64,000 bases of DNA from Idiomarina zobellii (GTDB lineage Bacteria; Pseudomonadota; Gammaproteobacteria; Enterobacterales; Alteromonadaceae). The stretch lies in NCBI RefSeq assembly GCF_900100855.1, contig NZ_FNCB01000005.1, forward strand, positions 1 through 64,000. Reading direction: 5' to 3'. Below the pieces are notes generated by a model. That model saw only the letters and a program-made list of their open reading frames with translations. It had not been told where the DNA came from and searched no databases. The translations under genes and the position numbers were made by a program. Shown in pieces: positions 15,892-23,786 of the stretch (positions are counted from its first letter, which is position 1; each line of letters begins with the position of its first letter).

Positions 15892-16760
15892 GTGCCTACT
15901 TTCTTCAGTTTTTTATTAATAGATACGACATTGCTTGCGGCTGAATCCGTATTATAGAGCGCAAGCAGTTCGGTAACGGGCTTACGGCCGTCACCCTTTT
16001 GACTAATACTGCGTGACACCGACAAGCTGCTGATATCCGCTTGTTTGTAGAGAGCCCGCGTTAGTTCAGTATCGTGATTGCTAATAAGCACCGGTATGTC
16101 TCTTTTCTTGGCCACTTGCGCCGCCCGGCGCGCGAGTTCGTGTTGGTCAGTTAGGCCAAAGCCGCCGGTCGCGTAGCTGGTGAAGTTAGACGCTTGTACC
16201 AATGGCGCATACGGTGGGTCGCAATAAATAACGTCCCCCTGGCGTGCGCGGCGAAAAACTTGCTCAAACGGCCGGCAAATAAACTTGGCTTTGCGGGCTT
16301 TTTCGGCAAAATGCTCGAGCTCTTTTTCCGGAAAGTACGGTTTTCGGTAGTCGCCAAAAGGAACGTTAAAAATGCCTTTGCTGTTGTAGCGGCATAAGCC
16401 GTTATAACCATGTCGGTTCATATACAAAAACAGCAAAGAACGATAATAGGGGTCACTACTCGCATTAAACGCAGCGCGCAGCGCGTAGTAAGCGTCGGGC
16501 TGGTTATTGCGGTCAACGAAAAGCTTGCGGGCGTCCTGAATAAAGGTTTTAGGGCGACGCTTCACAAACTGATACAGGGTAATTAGGTCCTGGTTAATGT
16601 CGTTCAGCAGGTAACTGTCATAGTCCGTGTTCAGAAACACGGAGCCAGCACCCACGAAGGGCTCAATGAGCTTTTTACCGTGCGGCAAGCGTGCTGATAT
16701 TGGCTCGATAAGTGAGTACTTACCGCCTGCCCATTTTAAAAATGCCCGATTCTTCTTCAT
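15888..16760 (-). CDS. dam: DNA adenine methylase (GATC)
   Basis: A 290-residue alpha-type N6-adenine methyltransferase that methylates GATC. Motif I FVGAGS is at 35-40 and the catalytic motif DPPY at 181-184. The N-terminal FLKWAGGKYSLIEPI and HGYNGLCRYNSKGIFNVPFG are typical of Dam. It guides mismatch repair and replication timing. It follows damX as in other gammaproteobacteria, but the usual rpe-gph-trpS genes are replaced downstream by elaA-rsmJ. Confidence 0.95.
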   Translation of the reverse strand: MKKNRAFLKWAGGKYSLIEPISARLPHGKKLIEPFVGAGSVFLNTDYDSYLLNDINQDLITLYQFVKRRPKTFIQDARKLFVDRNNQPDAYYALRAAFNASSDPYYRSLLFLYMNRHGYNGLCRYNSKGIFNVPFGDYRKPYFPEKELEHFAEKARKAKFICRPFEQVFRRARQGDVIYCDPPYAPLVQASNFTSYATGGFGLTDQHELARRAAQVAKKRDIPVLISNHDTELTRALYKQADISSLSVSRSISQKGDGRKPVTELLALYNTDSAASNVVSINKKLKKVGT

Positions 16761-16829
16761 GCGCCGGCCGTTGGTTGATCCTCAACGGATTGTAACCCAA
16801 AGGCCGGGGGATGAAAATTGCTGTGAGTA

Positions 16830-18416
16830 TTAACGTCCCTGAATGTCGGCATGAACGCTGGCAAATGACTTAGCCCAGGGCTCCATTTGTTGAACTGCTT
16901 GCGGCAGTTCGCTGGCGGCATTGCGTGCCTGTTCAATGCTATTGTGGCTACCAAAAATAATGACATAGCGGTTATCGGCGCGCTGGTATACCTGCGTATT
17001 GTCAGTTAAGCCGTAGTCCTGGCGAAAATCTGACAGCAGCTGCGTGTCACTGATAATACTAATTTGTAAGGTGTAACTGTCGGTCGGCTGACTCAGTGCC
17101 CATTCGGTATTAAACGGTAATTCCTGAGTCTGTGCCGTTTGAGTTGTCGCCGGTTCCGCTTGGGCGGGCTGGCTTGCTTCGGTTGTCGTTGCGGCGGCTT
17201 CTGTATTTTCATTTGACTCAGCAACCACGGTGTCTACCGGCGCAGCCTCTTTCGGTTGTTGCTCTTTAATGAAACCAACGCTGATATCACCTTCTGTAAT
17301 TTCAGCGGCGGCTTTGTTATTTAGCGTACCCAACGAAGCTCGATACGACGATGCCAGCTCTTCAGGAACAAGCTCTAATGAACGTTCGTTAATAGGCTCA
17401 AAGGTGGGTAACTCGGTTGTTTGTGGCTCTTCTGCCTGAGCCGTAGCAGGCTCTCTCTCACCCTCGCTGGCTTGTGCGGATGCTGCATCAGTTGCTTCTC
17501 GCGACGGCTCTGCTTGAGCTGGGCTGGCGGCTGAGCTGTTGAACTGCTCCCATAACGGCAGTAACTGGTCTTTATTCAGATAGCCAGCGACCGCGGTGCT
17601 GATAAGTGCAGCAATTAAAATAAGAGGCCACAGCTTCATTTTTGAAGGTGTCTTCTCCGTCTCCAACTCGGACGCACTTGTCGGCGCACTTTGCTCTTGT
17701 TCTGTCGGCGATGAGTCACGGTAGCGCGCCGCCTGAGTGGTTAAAGTCAGTTGCAGGCGTTGCTGAATTTCGCCGGGGTAGCCGTTAATCGAGTTTAAAA
17801 ACTGCTGAATGCGCTCTAAGTTCCAGAAGCTACGTTGCTTTTCTGGTAATAGCGCTTGTACAAAACGTATTTGCTCTTCATGGCTAAACGGCTGCACTTC
17901 AACCATAGCAGGGCCTTGCACGCGAAGGTGTGGTGCCGGACGTTGCTGCTGTGCCCAACGCGAACTACCGGCAACGATAATGCTGGTGCGTTGGCCAATG
18001 GCGCTGAGTTGTGAAACTGTTGATATGCACTCGGCCAGAAAACTTTCAGACAGGTATTCGCCGTTGTCTATCACAATAATGGCGTGGTTCAGGGGGCGTT
18101 GGCGCTGAATTTGGCGGCTGAGTGACTCGTCACTAATGCTGATAGTACCAAACAGCTGATTCAGGATTTGCGCCCGCAGACGGTCGTTGGTTGAACGCTC
18201 GTTGGCTGAAATGAAAGCGACTTCTGCATAGTCTGACGCTTGCTCCAGAAAAAGCTCTGCAACGGTTGTTTTACCGCTACCTTCAGCGCCGTGCAGCATA
18301 ATTAAAGACACACTTTGCTGGCATTGTTGATGAAGTTGATCAATCGCCTGCTGCTGGCTCGGTTTATTTTTTACCGGTGCGGCAACAATGTGTTGTGTGG
18401 TCGCAAGTGCTTGCAT
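16830..18416 (-). CDS. damX: DamX-like protein: AAA ATPase, membrane helix, SPOR
   Basis: A 528-residue inner-membrane protein. Residues 1-240 form an AAA/ExeA-like ATPase with P-loop LHGAEGSGKTT near 41-51. A single membrane helix (LILIAALISTAVAGYL) lies near 265-280, then a long low-complexity Ala/Glu/Gln/Thr-rich periplasmic linker. The C-terminal SPOR domain (about 450-525, SYTLQISIISDTQLLSDF...VIIFGSHNSIEQARNAASELP) binds denuded septal peptidoglycan. Enterobacterial DamX has largely lost the ATPase; here the Walker motif is kept. Acts at the division septum. Confidence 0.9.
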   Translation of the reverse strand: MQALATTQHIVAAPVKNKPSQQQAIDQLHQQCQQSVSLIMLHGAEGSGKTTVAELFLEQASDYAEVAFISANERSTNDRLRAQILNQLFGTISISDESLSRQIQRQRPLNHAIIVIDNGEYLSESFLAECISTVSQLSAIGQRTSIIVAGSSRWAQQQRPAPHLRVQGPAMVEVQPFSHEEQIRFVQALLPEKQRSFWNLERIQQFLNSINGYPGEIQQRLQLTLTTQAARYRDSSPTEQEQSAPTSASELETEKTPSKMKLWPLILIAALISTAVAGYLNKDQLLPLWEQFNSSAASPAQAEPSREATDAASAQASEGEREPATAQAEEPQTTELPTFEPINERSLELVPEELASSYRASLGTLNNKAAAEITEGDISVGFIKEQQPKEAAPVDTVVAESNENTEAAATTTEASQPAQAEPATTQTAQTQELPFNTEWALSQPTDSYTLQISIISDTQLLSDFRQDYGLTDNTQVYQRADNRYVIIFGSHNSIEQARNAASELPQAVQQMEPWAKSFASVHADIQGR

Positions 18417-18462
18417 CGTTTCGTTCCTGTCTGTTTAGCCGAATAGAGATAACGCAGGTGCG

Positions 18463-19536
18463 TTAGCAACATTCAGTGATCACAGCAGCAACGGTGGTGT
18501 GCTCTATATCTTTGACAACGTCTGCCTGGCCAATGGCGGTAGGCAATACAAAATGCAGCTGGTCGTCTTTGACCTTTTTGTCACGCTGCATGTACTCCAA
18601 CCACGACTCCCACGGCATGTCCGGGCAACGGGTTGGCAGTTCAAACGCTGTCAGCAGCTCTTTAATTCGTCGGAAATCTGACGCCGATAGCCGCTGAGTC
18701 ACTTCTGACAGCTTAGATGCAATTATGATGCCAGCAGAAACGGCTTCGCCATGTGTCCATTCGCCGTAGGTTGTGGCAGCTTCAATAGCATGTCCAAAGG
18801 TGTGACCGAGGTTCAGCAGCGCCCGTAAACCTTTTTCGCGCTCATCTTTAGCCACGACATCGGCTTTTATTTCACAGCTGCGCTTTATGGCATAGGTTAA
18901 GGCATCAGGATCTTGCTGTTTTAACTCTGCGGCGTGGTGCTCCAGCCAATGGAAAAAGTCGGCGTCATAAATAATGCCGTACTTAACAATTTCCGCCAGG
19001 CCACTGCGAAAGTCTCGTTCGGTTAAGGTTTGCAGGCAGTCGATATCGATAGTGACCGACTTAGGTTGGTAAAACGCACCAATAAGGTTTTTACCGTGAG
19101 GATGGTTTACCGCGGTTTTCCCGCCCACCGAAGAGTCCACTTGCGACAACAAGGTTGTCGGTATTTGATAAAAATCGACGCCACGTTGGAAAGTCGCGGC
19201 CACAAAGCCTGCTAAGTCGCCAACCACACCTCCGCCTAAGGCAATAATGCCGCAGTCGCGGTTGTAGCCTTTACTGATTAACCGGTCCATTATTTCAGCG
19301 TAACTGTCGAGGTTCTTAAACTGCTCGCCGTCGCGCATTTCAAAAAAGTCGACATGGTGGTCGGTTAGCACGTTCAGCAAGGGCTTAAGATAGTACTGGC
19401 TCACCGTTGGATTGGTGATAATAAACAGCTGTTTATTGAGTTTATGGGCGTTGGTTGTGCGGAAGTTGGCAAGTTGTTCGTTGCCAATATGGATAGTGTA
19501 GCTGCGTTCGCCTAATGAGACTTGAACCTCGGCCAT
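18463..19536 (-). CDS. aroB: 3-dehydroquinate synthase
   Basis: A 357-residue enzyme for the second shikimate step (DAHP to 3-dehydroquinate; NAD and metal dependent). It has the NAD-binding GGGVVGDLAGFVAATFQRG, the active-site TTLLSQVDSSVGGKTAVNHPHGKN, and the metal ligand segment NLGHTFGHAIE. It sits between aroK and damX, the conserved gammaproteobacterial order. Confidence 0.96.
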   Translation of the reverse strand: MAEVQVSLGERSYTIHIGNEQLANFRTTNAHKLNKQLFIITNPTVSQYYLKPLLNVLTDHHVDFFEMRDGEQFKNLDSYAEIMDRLISKGYNRDCGIIALGGGVVGDLAGFVAATFQRGVDFYQIPTTLLSQVDSSVGGKTAVNHPHGKNLIGAFYQPKSVTIDIDCLQTLTERDFRSGLAEIVKYGIIYDADFFHWLEHHAAELKQQDPDALTYAIKRSCEIKADVVAKDEREKGLRALLNLGHTFGHAIEAATTYGEWTHGEAVSAGIIIASKLSEVTQRLSASDFRRIKELLTAFELPTRCPDMPWESWLEYMQRDKKVKDDQLHFVLPTAIGQADVVKDIEHTTVAAVITECC

Positions 19537-19554
19537 GAACGCAGCTCCTTTGTT

Positions 19555-20088
19555 TTATCCCAGCCCGTTAATGGTATCGAGCTGATCAATAATGTCATTG
19601 ACGACAAATTTTGCACTTTGGTCGTCAGTTTGTACGGTAATGTCCGCAATTTCTTCGTACAGCGGATTACGCACATCCGCAAGCTCTTCTAATACTTCAC
19701 GTGGGTCGTCGGCTTCTGCAATAAGAGGACGACGTTTATCACGCTGGGTACGTGCTAATTGCTTCTCAATAGGGGTTTTTAAATAAACCACAATACCCCG
19801 GGCTGATAAACGGTTACGGCTTTCTTTGCTCATTACCGAGCCACCACCGGTCGCAAGCACTATGCCCATTTTCTCAGTGAGTTCTTCTATGACTTTCTCT
19901 TCACGTGCGCGGAAGCCTTCTTCACCTTCCAGCTCAAACACCCAGCTGATATCCGCACCGGTACGGCGCTCTATCTCTGAATCAGAGTCATAAAAGTCTA
20001 AATGTAATTGTCTGGCGATTTGACGGCCAATCGTACTTTTGCCAGCCCCCATGGGCCCAACAAGAAAAATATTACGTTTCTCAGCCAT
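19555..20088 (-). CDS. aroK: Shikimate kinase I
   Basis: Phosphorylates shikimate with ATP. The P-loop GPMGAGKST begins at residue 11 of the chosen start, [10 protein letters not shown]. Shikimate-binding DSDSEIERR and [11 protein letters not shown] follow, then the lid RDKRRPLI. The frame stays open upstream to an ATG at 20163, but the extra 25 residues are unlike any AroK, and the 177-residue product matches the usual length. Directly upstream of aroB. Confidence 0.95.
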   Translation of the reverse strand: MAEKRNIFLVGPMGAGKSTIGRQIARQLHLDFYDSDSEIERRTGADISWVFELEGEEGFRAREEKVIEELTEKMGIVLATGGGSVMSKESRNRLSARGIVVYLKTPIEKQLARTQRDKRRPLIAEADDPREVLEELADVRNPLYEEIADITVQTDDQSAKFVVNDIIDQLDTINGLG

Positions 20089-20224
20089 ATTCCTGCTTAC
20101 ATCATTGGTTAAAATTAGCTGTAACTCACGAATCCGGAGTGTCTGGAGAATCTCCCAACCCAACGAAAAGAAGCGGGATTATCTCAACTCGGAGTCACTT
20201 TAGCAATAGCCATTGGTAGCCGTG

Positions 20225-21496
20225 TTAGTTTTGCTGCAGAATCGTTGGTGTGACGAATATCATCAACTCACGTTTCTCTTTGCGTTGCTGCTCATGTGAG
20301 AACAGACTACCTAACACTGGAACAGACCCTAAGATGGGGACGCGACTGTCATCATTCAAGCTGTGTTCCTGAAATATTCCGCCAAGTACGATGGTTTCCC
20401 CATTGCGAGCCAGCACCCGAGTGGACATTTCCTGGGTATCTATGGCGACAGCGGGGCCGGTGGGCGTTGCGACGGTGTCGCCTCGCGTATTTTGGGTAAT
20501 GGTTAAGTCCATCAGTACATGATTGTTGGGTGTGATCAATGGCGTCACGCTAAGGCCCATAACTGCTTTTTTAAACTGCACCGCGGTGGCACCGTGCGCT
20601 GCGGTTTCAACATAGGGAATCTCCGTGCCTTGTTCAATGTAGGCTGCTTGCTGGTTCGAGGTAAATATTTTCGGGCTGGTAATAATTTCGGCTTTATTTT
20701 CCTGCTCTAGTGCGGTGAGCTCTAAGTCGAGCAGAATGTCGTCGCTAAGCCGGGCTAAGTTGGCTGAAAAGGTGCCTGCCGGGTTGGTGACAGGTAAGTC
20801 GACGTGCATACCTTTAATAAAACCGGCTCCTTCTTCCGGCACCGACAACCCATAGTTAGAAGCACCCCAGCGTACGCCCAGAGCTTTACTCACGTTGGCT
20901 TTAACGGTAACCATGCGCGCTTCAATGAGCACCTGTTGCACCGGAATATCTAGTTTTTCAATGACGCGACGAACCGACTCGATTTGCTCGGGCGTGTCGC
21001 GAATAATCAACGTATTGGTGCGTTCGTCGACGCTAACGGCACCGCCTTCCGACAAGAAGCTTTGCTGGTCGTTCTTCAGTAACGCGGCTAAGTCTGCGGC
21101 CTTGGCAAAGTTGATGCGCAAAAGAGTAGAGGTACGCTCGTCGTTGTCTTCTTGCTCCTGAGGCTCGGTGGTTACCCACAACAAATCGCCCTGCCGCTTT
21201 AAATGCAGGCCGTGTGTACTGACGACGCTTTCAAAGGCATTTCTCCAGGCGACACCGTTCAGTTTTAAGGTCGACTCTCCGCTTATGTCGTTACCAATAA
21301 GAATATTCAGTTCATGCTGGTCGGCCAGCAGTTGCAGTAAATGTCGAAGCGGCAGGCCGTCGGTAGACAGCGAAACAGGCTCATTTAGCTGCTGTTCAGA
21401 CAAAAGTAGCGTCCAGTCTAAGCGACTCGCGCTCACAGAAGATGTGTGGAATAGAAATAAAGAGGCCAGTAGGCAGGTCGTTATAAAATGCTTCAT
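20225..21496 (-). CDS. pilQ: Type IV pilus/DNA-uptake secretin, short HofQ-like form
   Basis: A 423-residue outer-membrane secretin with a signal peptide (FITTCLLASLFLFHTSSVSA), one N0/STN-like domain (RHLLQLLADQHELNILIGNDISGE), one N1 domain (NTLIIRDTPEQIESVRRVIEKLDIPVQQVLIEARMV), and the secretin core ending VPVLGSLFSHEQQRKEKRELMIFVTPTIL. It lacks the N-terminal AMIN domains of full-length PilQ and is close in size to HofQ/ComE. It should form the pore for pilus or DNA passage. Last gene of pilM-N-OP-Q. Confidence 0.92.
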   Translation of the reverse strand: MKHFITTCLLASLFLFHTSSVSASRLDWTLLLSEQQLNEPVSLSTDGLPLRHLLQLLADQHELNILIGNDISGESTLKLNGVAWRNAFESVVSTHGLHLKRQGDLLWVTTEPQEQEDNDERTSTLLRINFAKAADLAALLKNDQQSFLSEGGAVSVDERTNTLIIRDTPEQIESVRRVIEKLDIPVQQVLIEARMVTVKANVSKALGVRWGASNYGLSVPEEGAGFIKGMHVDLPVTNPAGTFSANLARLSDDILLDLELTALEQENKAEIITSPKIFTSNQQAAYIEQGTEIPYVETAAHGATAVQFKKAVMGLSVTPLITPNNHVLMDLTITQNTRGDTVATPTGPAVAIDTQEMSTRVLARNGETIVLGGIFQEHSLNDDSRVPILGSVPVLGSLFSHEQQRKEKRELMIFVTPTILQQN

Positions 21497-22317
21497 GAAG
21501 CGTCACTTTCCTTGTGTATGCGCAATTGTTGAGAATATCTGTGCCAGCAGTCTCCGGACTGCTGCCAGTGAGAAAGGATTAAGCTGTCTGAATGAATTGT
21601 GTCGAGTTGGGTGTGTTGTCCTAACCAGTCGCCCTCTAAAGCCGTTACCCACTTCTGGTTTTGGCTTTTAAAAATGGCTTTTCGGTTGGGAGCGGTTTGT
21701 ATGGCGGTTAACCTTGCATCAGACATTTGGGGCACAATAAAATGAGGCTGTGTGCCGCTAAATGGTTTGTCATAACAGGACAAGGTCGGCACATTAATGG
21801 GCTTAAAATGGTTAGCGTATATGGGCTTCTCTAATTGGCTGATGCTGTGCTCGGTTTGCCACCGAAATTGCCACTGGAGTACGCCGTAAACACCACTGTT
21901 GATAGCGCCCAGAGCTTCCCAACGCAGGCTTTCTGTCTCCGGAAAATGTGAATATTGTTTGTATTGAGAACGAACAACTTCAGCGACGAACCGCGTTGCT
22001 TGTTGGGGTTCGGCTTCAATGGTGACCAGCCAGGTGCTGTCTACAGAGCCAGAGCGTTGGTAGTGAAGGTTAATGGGGTAGCGTTGGACAATATCAGATA
22101 ACAGCTCATCCACTGGCGCTGACGGACTCAGCATAGCAGGCTCTCCGGCAAGCGCCGGAATGGGGCTGGCTAACTGCTCTGCGTTATCTGAAATAAGCTC
22201 ACGTAACCGGTGCGACTGATGTGCGGTAAAGAAATAGGCCGACACAGCGCAAAGAATGCAAATAGCAACAAATAAGATTGACCAGAAGCCGATAGCTTTT
22301 GTGACCGAGCTTTTCAT
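21493..22317 (-). CDS. Fused PilO-PilP-like pilus alignment protein
   Basis: A 274-residue protein with one N-terminal membrane helix (FWSILFVAICILCAVSAYFF). A PilO-like periplasmic region follows (about 75-160, VDELLSDIVQRYPINLHYQ...WLVTIEAEPQQATRFVAEVV). The C-terminal part (about 195-265, DARLTAIQTAPNRKAIFKSQNQKWVTALEGDWLGQ...LILSHWQQSGDCWHRY) has the PilP/HofP homology-region pattern. Elsewhere pilO and pilP are separate genes; here one protein fills both slots between pilN and pilQ. The PilP lipobox is absent, the membrane helix doing the anchoring. It overlaps pilN and pilQ by four bases each. Confidence 0.75.
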   Translation of the reverse strand: MKSSVTKAIGFWSILFVAICILCAVSAYFFTAHQSHRLRELISDNAEQLASPIPALAGEPAMLSPSAPVDELLSDIVQRYPINLHYQRSGSVDSTWLVTIEAEPQQATRFVAEVVRSQYKQYSHFPETESLRWEALGAINSGVYGVLQWQFRWQTEHSISQLEKPIYANHFKPINVPTLSCYDKPFSGTQPHFIVPQMSDARLTAIQTAPNRKAIFKSQNQKWVTALEGDWLGQHTQLDTIHSDSLILSHWQQSGDCWHRYSQQLRIHKESDAS

Positions 22318-22832
22318 GACGATGACCTTTCTAGTACAAACAGCACGCGCTTTTCAGGCAGAAGTTGCTGATGCAGGGAGCTGGCAACTTCCGGGTTTTT
22401 CCAGTGCGCGTTCAACCAGTTTTTTAAAGCCTCGGTTTGGGCGATACGGTCGTATAATGAGGTCACTTCCAGTCGGCTGTTGCTCAGCTTAATGCTGGCT
22501 TCGCCGGACTCGATAGGCAGTTTCTCTAGAAGCCCGGCAAATGCATTCAGTTCATCACTGACACTTTGTTGCCTGCGCAAAAAGGCGTCTCTTTTAACCT
22601 GTGCTTGTCGCTGCTTTTCATAAATGTGTTGTTTGTGCTTGCGGCTTTCTAACTGTTGAGACTGCTGCAGAGCTATTTTATTGGCGTTATCTATAATGGG
22701 CTGATAACTGACAATAAACTGCGCCGTTAAGGCAATAGCGCCCAGACACAAGCTAACACCAATAAAACTCAGCGCCGGATGCTTAAAAACATGATAGCGG
22801 TTGTCTTTGGAAACCAGGTTTAACGATGCCAT
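22314..22832 (-). CDS. pilN: PilN-like pilus assembly protein
   Basis: A 172-residue bitopic inner-membrane protein with an N-terminal cytoplasmic stretch (MASLNLVSKDNRY), a membrane helix near 23-44 (LSFIGVSLCLGAIALTAQFIV), a coiled coil (KIALQQSQQLESRKHKQHIYEKQRQAQ) and a small periplasmic domain. The short N-terminus should bind PilM. It is coupled to pilM (13-base overlap) and to the fused gene. Confidence 0.82.
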   Translation of the reverse strand: MASLNLVSKDNRYHVFKHPALSFIGVSLCLGAIALTAQFIVSYQPIIDNANKIALQQSQQLESRKHKQHIYEKQRQAQVKRDAFLRRQQSVSDELNAFAGLLEKLPIESGEASIKLSNSRLEVTSLYDRIAQTEALKNWLNAHWKNPEVASSLHQQLLPEKRVLFVLERSSS

Positions 22833-23632
22833 TGACTGAACCCTCTGAGAGCTAAGCCGACAAGGGCTATTTCGTTGTCTAAGGCGGACACAGTGGGCGC
22901 GGGCTCGTCAGCAAACAGCGGTGCGGTAGATAAAGCAATGTGCTTGCTGAAAGACTGGCTCTCACACGTTGTGCGCAATGCGGATTGCGCGACTTTATCG
23001 CCAAAGCTGAATAGCCAGTAGTCATCCATATCAGAGACCCGTTGCAGCAACTCAGCAGTGGCCAGTTTCTCGAACCGTTGAAAGCGGCCACTTTCACAAT
23101 AAATGAGTGTCGACACCTTTTGGCGCAACTCAGCAATAATCCATTTCATGTTCGAGGAAAAGCGAGCACCTTCCGGCCATAAATACGGAATGAGTGTATT
23201 GGTGGCGCGAATTATCGAATGGTAAATAGGCTCAATGACTTTGACCGGAATGTTAAGAGGCGCCAAGTCCGATATTAACTGTTGCAGTGCACGCTCCGAA
23301 CTTATCGCTGCCTCGATTTGACCGCTGTCATGCTGAATAAAGTCGTAAGAAAAACCGGCTTCGTTGTCCATAGTTGAGGGCAGCTGCTGTAAAATACTTT
23401 CCTCAACACTGACGGTAGAAGATTCGTTAGACAGCTGCTGGTAATGCACGGCTTGATAGTCTAACGCTGATATTAAGCCACAGCGTTTGAACCGCTGGGT
23501 GGTTAATTGGGCGGTCAGTTCGTGGGCAAAGTTCTGAACGGTAAAGCGTCCGTGGCTTCTGTTCAGCTGCAAAATTTTACAATTTTCTTGCTGAATACAG
23601 ACCGCGATGGGTGTTTGCTCAAGCAGCGACAT
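22820..23632 (-). CDS. pilM: PilM-like actin-fold pilus assembly protein, short
   Basis: A 270-residue protein in the pilM/hofM position, first gene of the operon and divergent from mrcA. Features fitting PilM are the N-terminal TPIAVCIQQENCKILQLNRSHGRF, the SALDYQAVHYQQL segment and a central SYDFIQHDSGQIEAAISSERALQQLISDLAPLNIPVKVIEP segment. It is shorter than the roughly 350-residue PilM and nearer HofM/ComA in size. Its job is to link cytoplasmic ATPases to PilN. Assignment is mainly by position and size. Confidence 0.75.
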   Translation of the reverse strand: MSLLEQTPIAVCIQQENCKILQLNRSHGRFTVQNFAHELTAQLTTQRFKRCGLISALDYQAVHYQQLSNESSTVSVEESILQQLPSTMDNEAGFSYDFIQHDSGQIEAAISSERALQQLISDLAPLNIPVKVIEPIYHSIIRATNTLIPYLWPEGARFSSNMKWIIAELRQKVSTLIYCESGRFQRFEKLATAELLQRVSDMDDYWLFSFGDKVAQSALRTTCESQSFSKHIALSTAPLFADEPAPTVSALDNEIALVGLALRGFSQWHR

Positions 23633-23786
23633 GAAACAATATCCTTATTGTGTAAAAGCCAGATGCAATCGTAGTGTTCTGAACAAAAATCCGCCATAAT
23701 ATGCGGGTAGGAATTGAACGGTAGGTAGTGTCGGAAAATGCTTATTTTGCCGACAGTTACATTTTAAGTGGTTATGGAGCAGGTCA

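Noticed and set aside
16830-18416. Reading damX as an ExeA-type secretion ATPase
   Set aside because: The AAA domain resembles ExeA, but the C-terminal SPOR domain and the aroB-dam position identify DamX.
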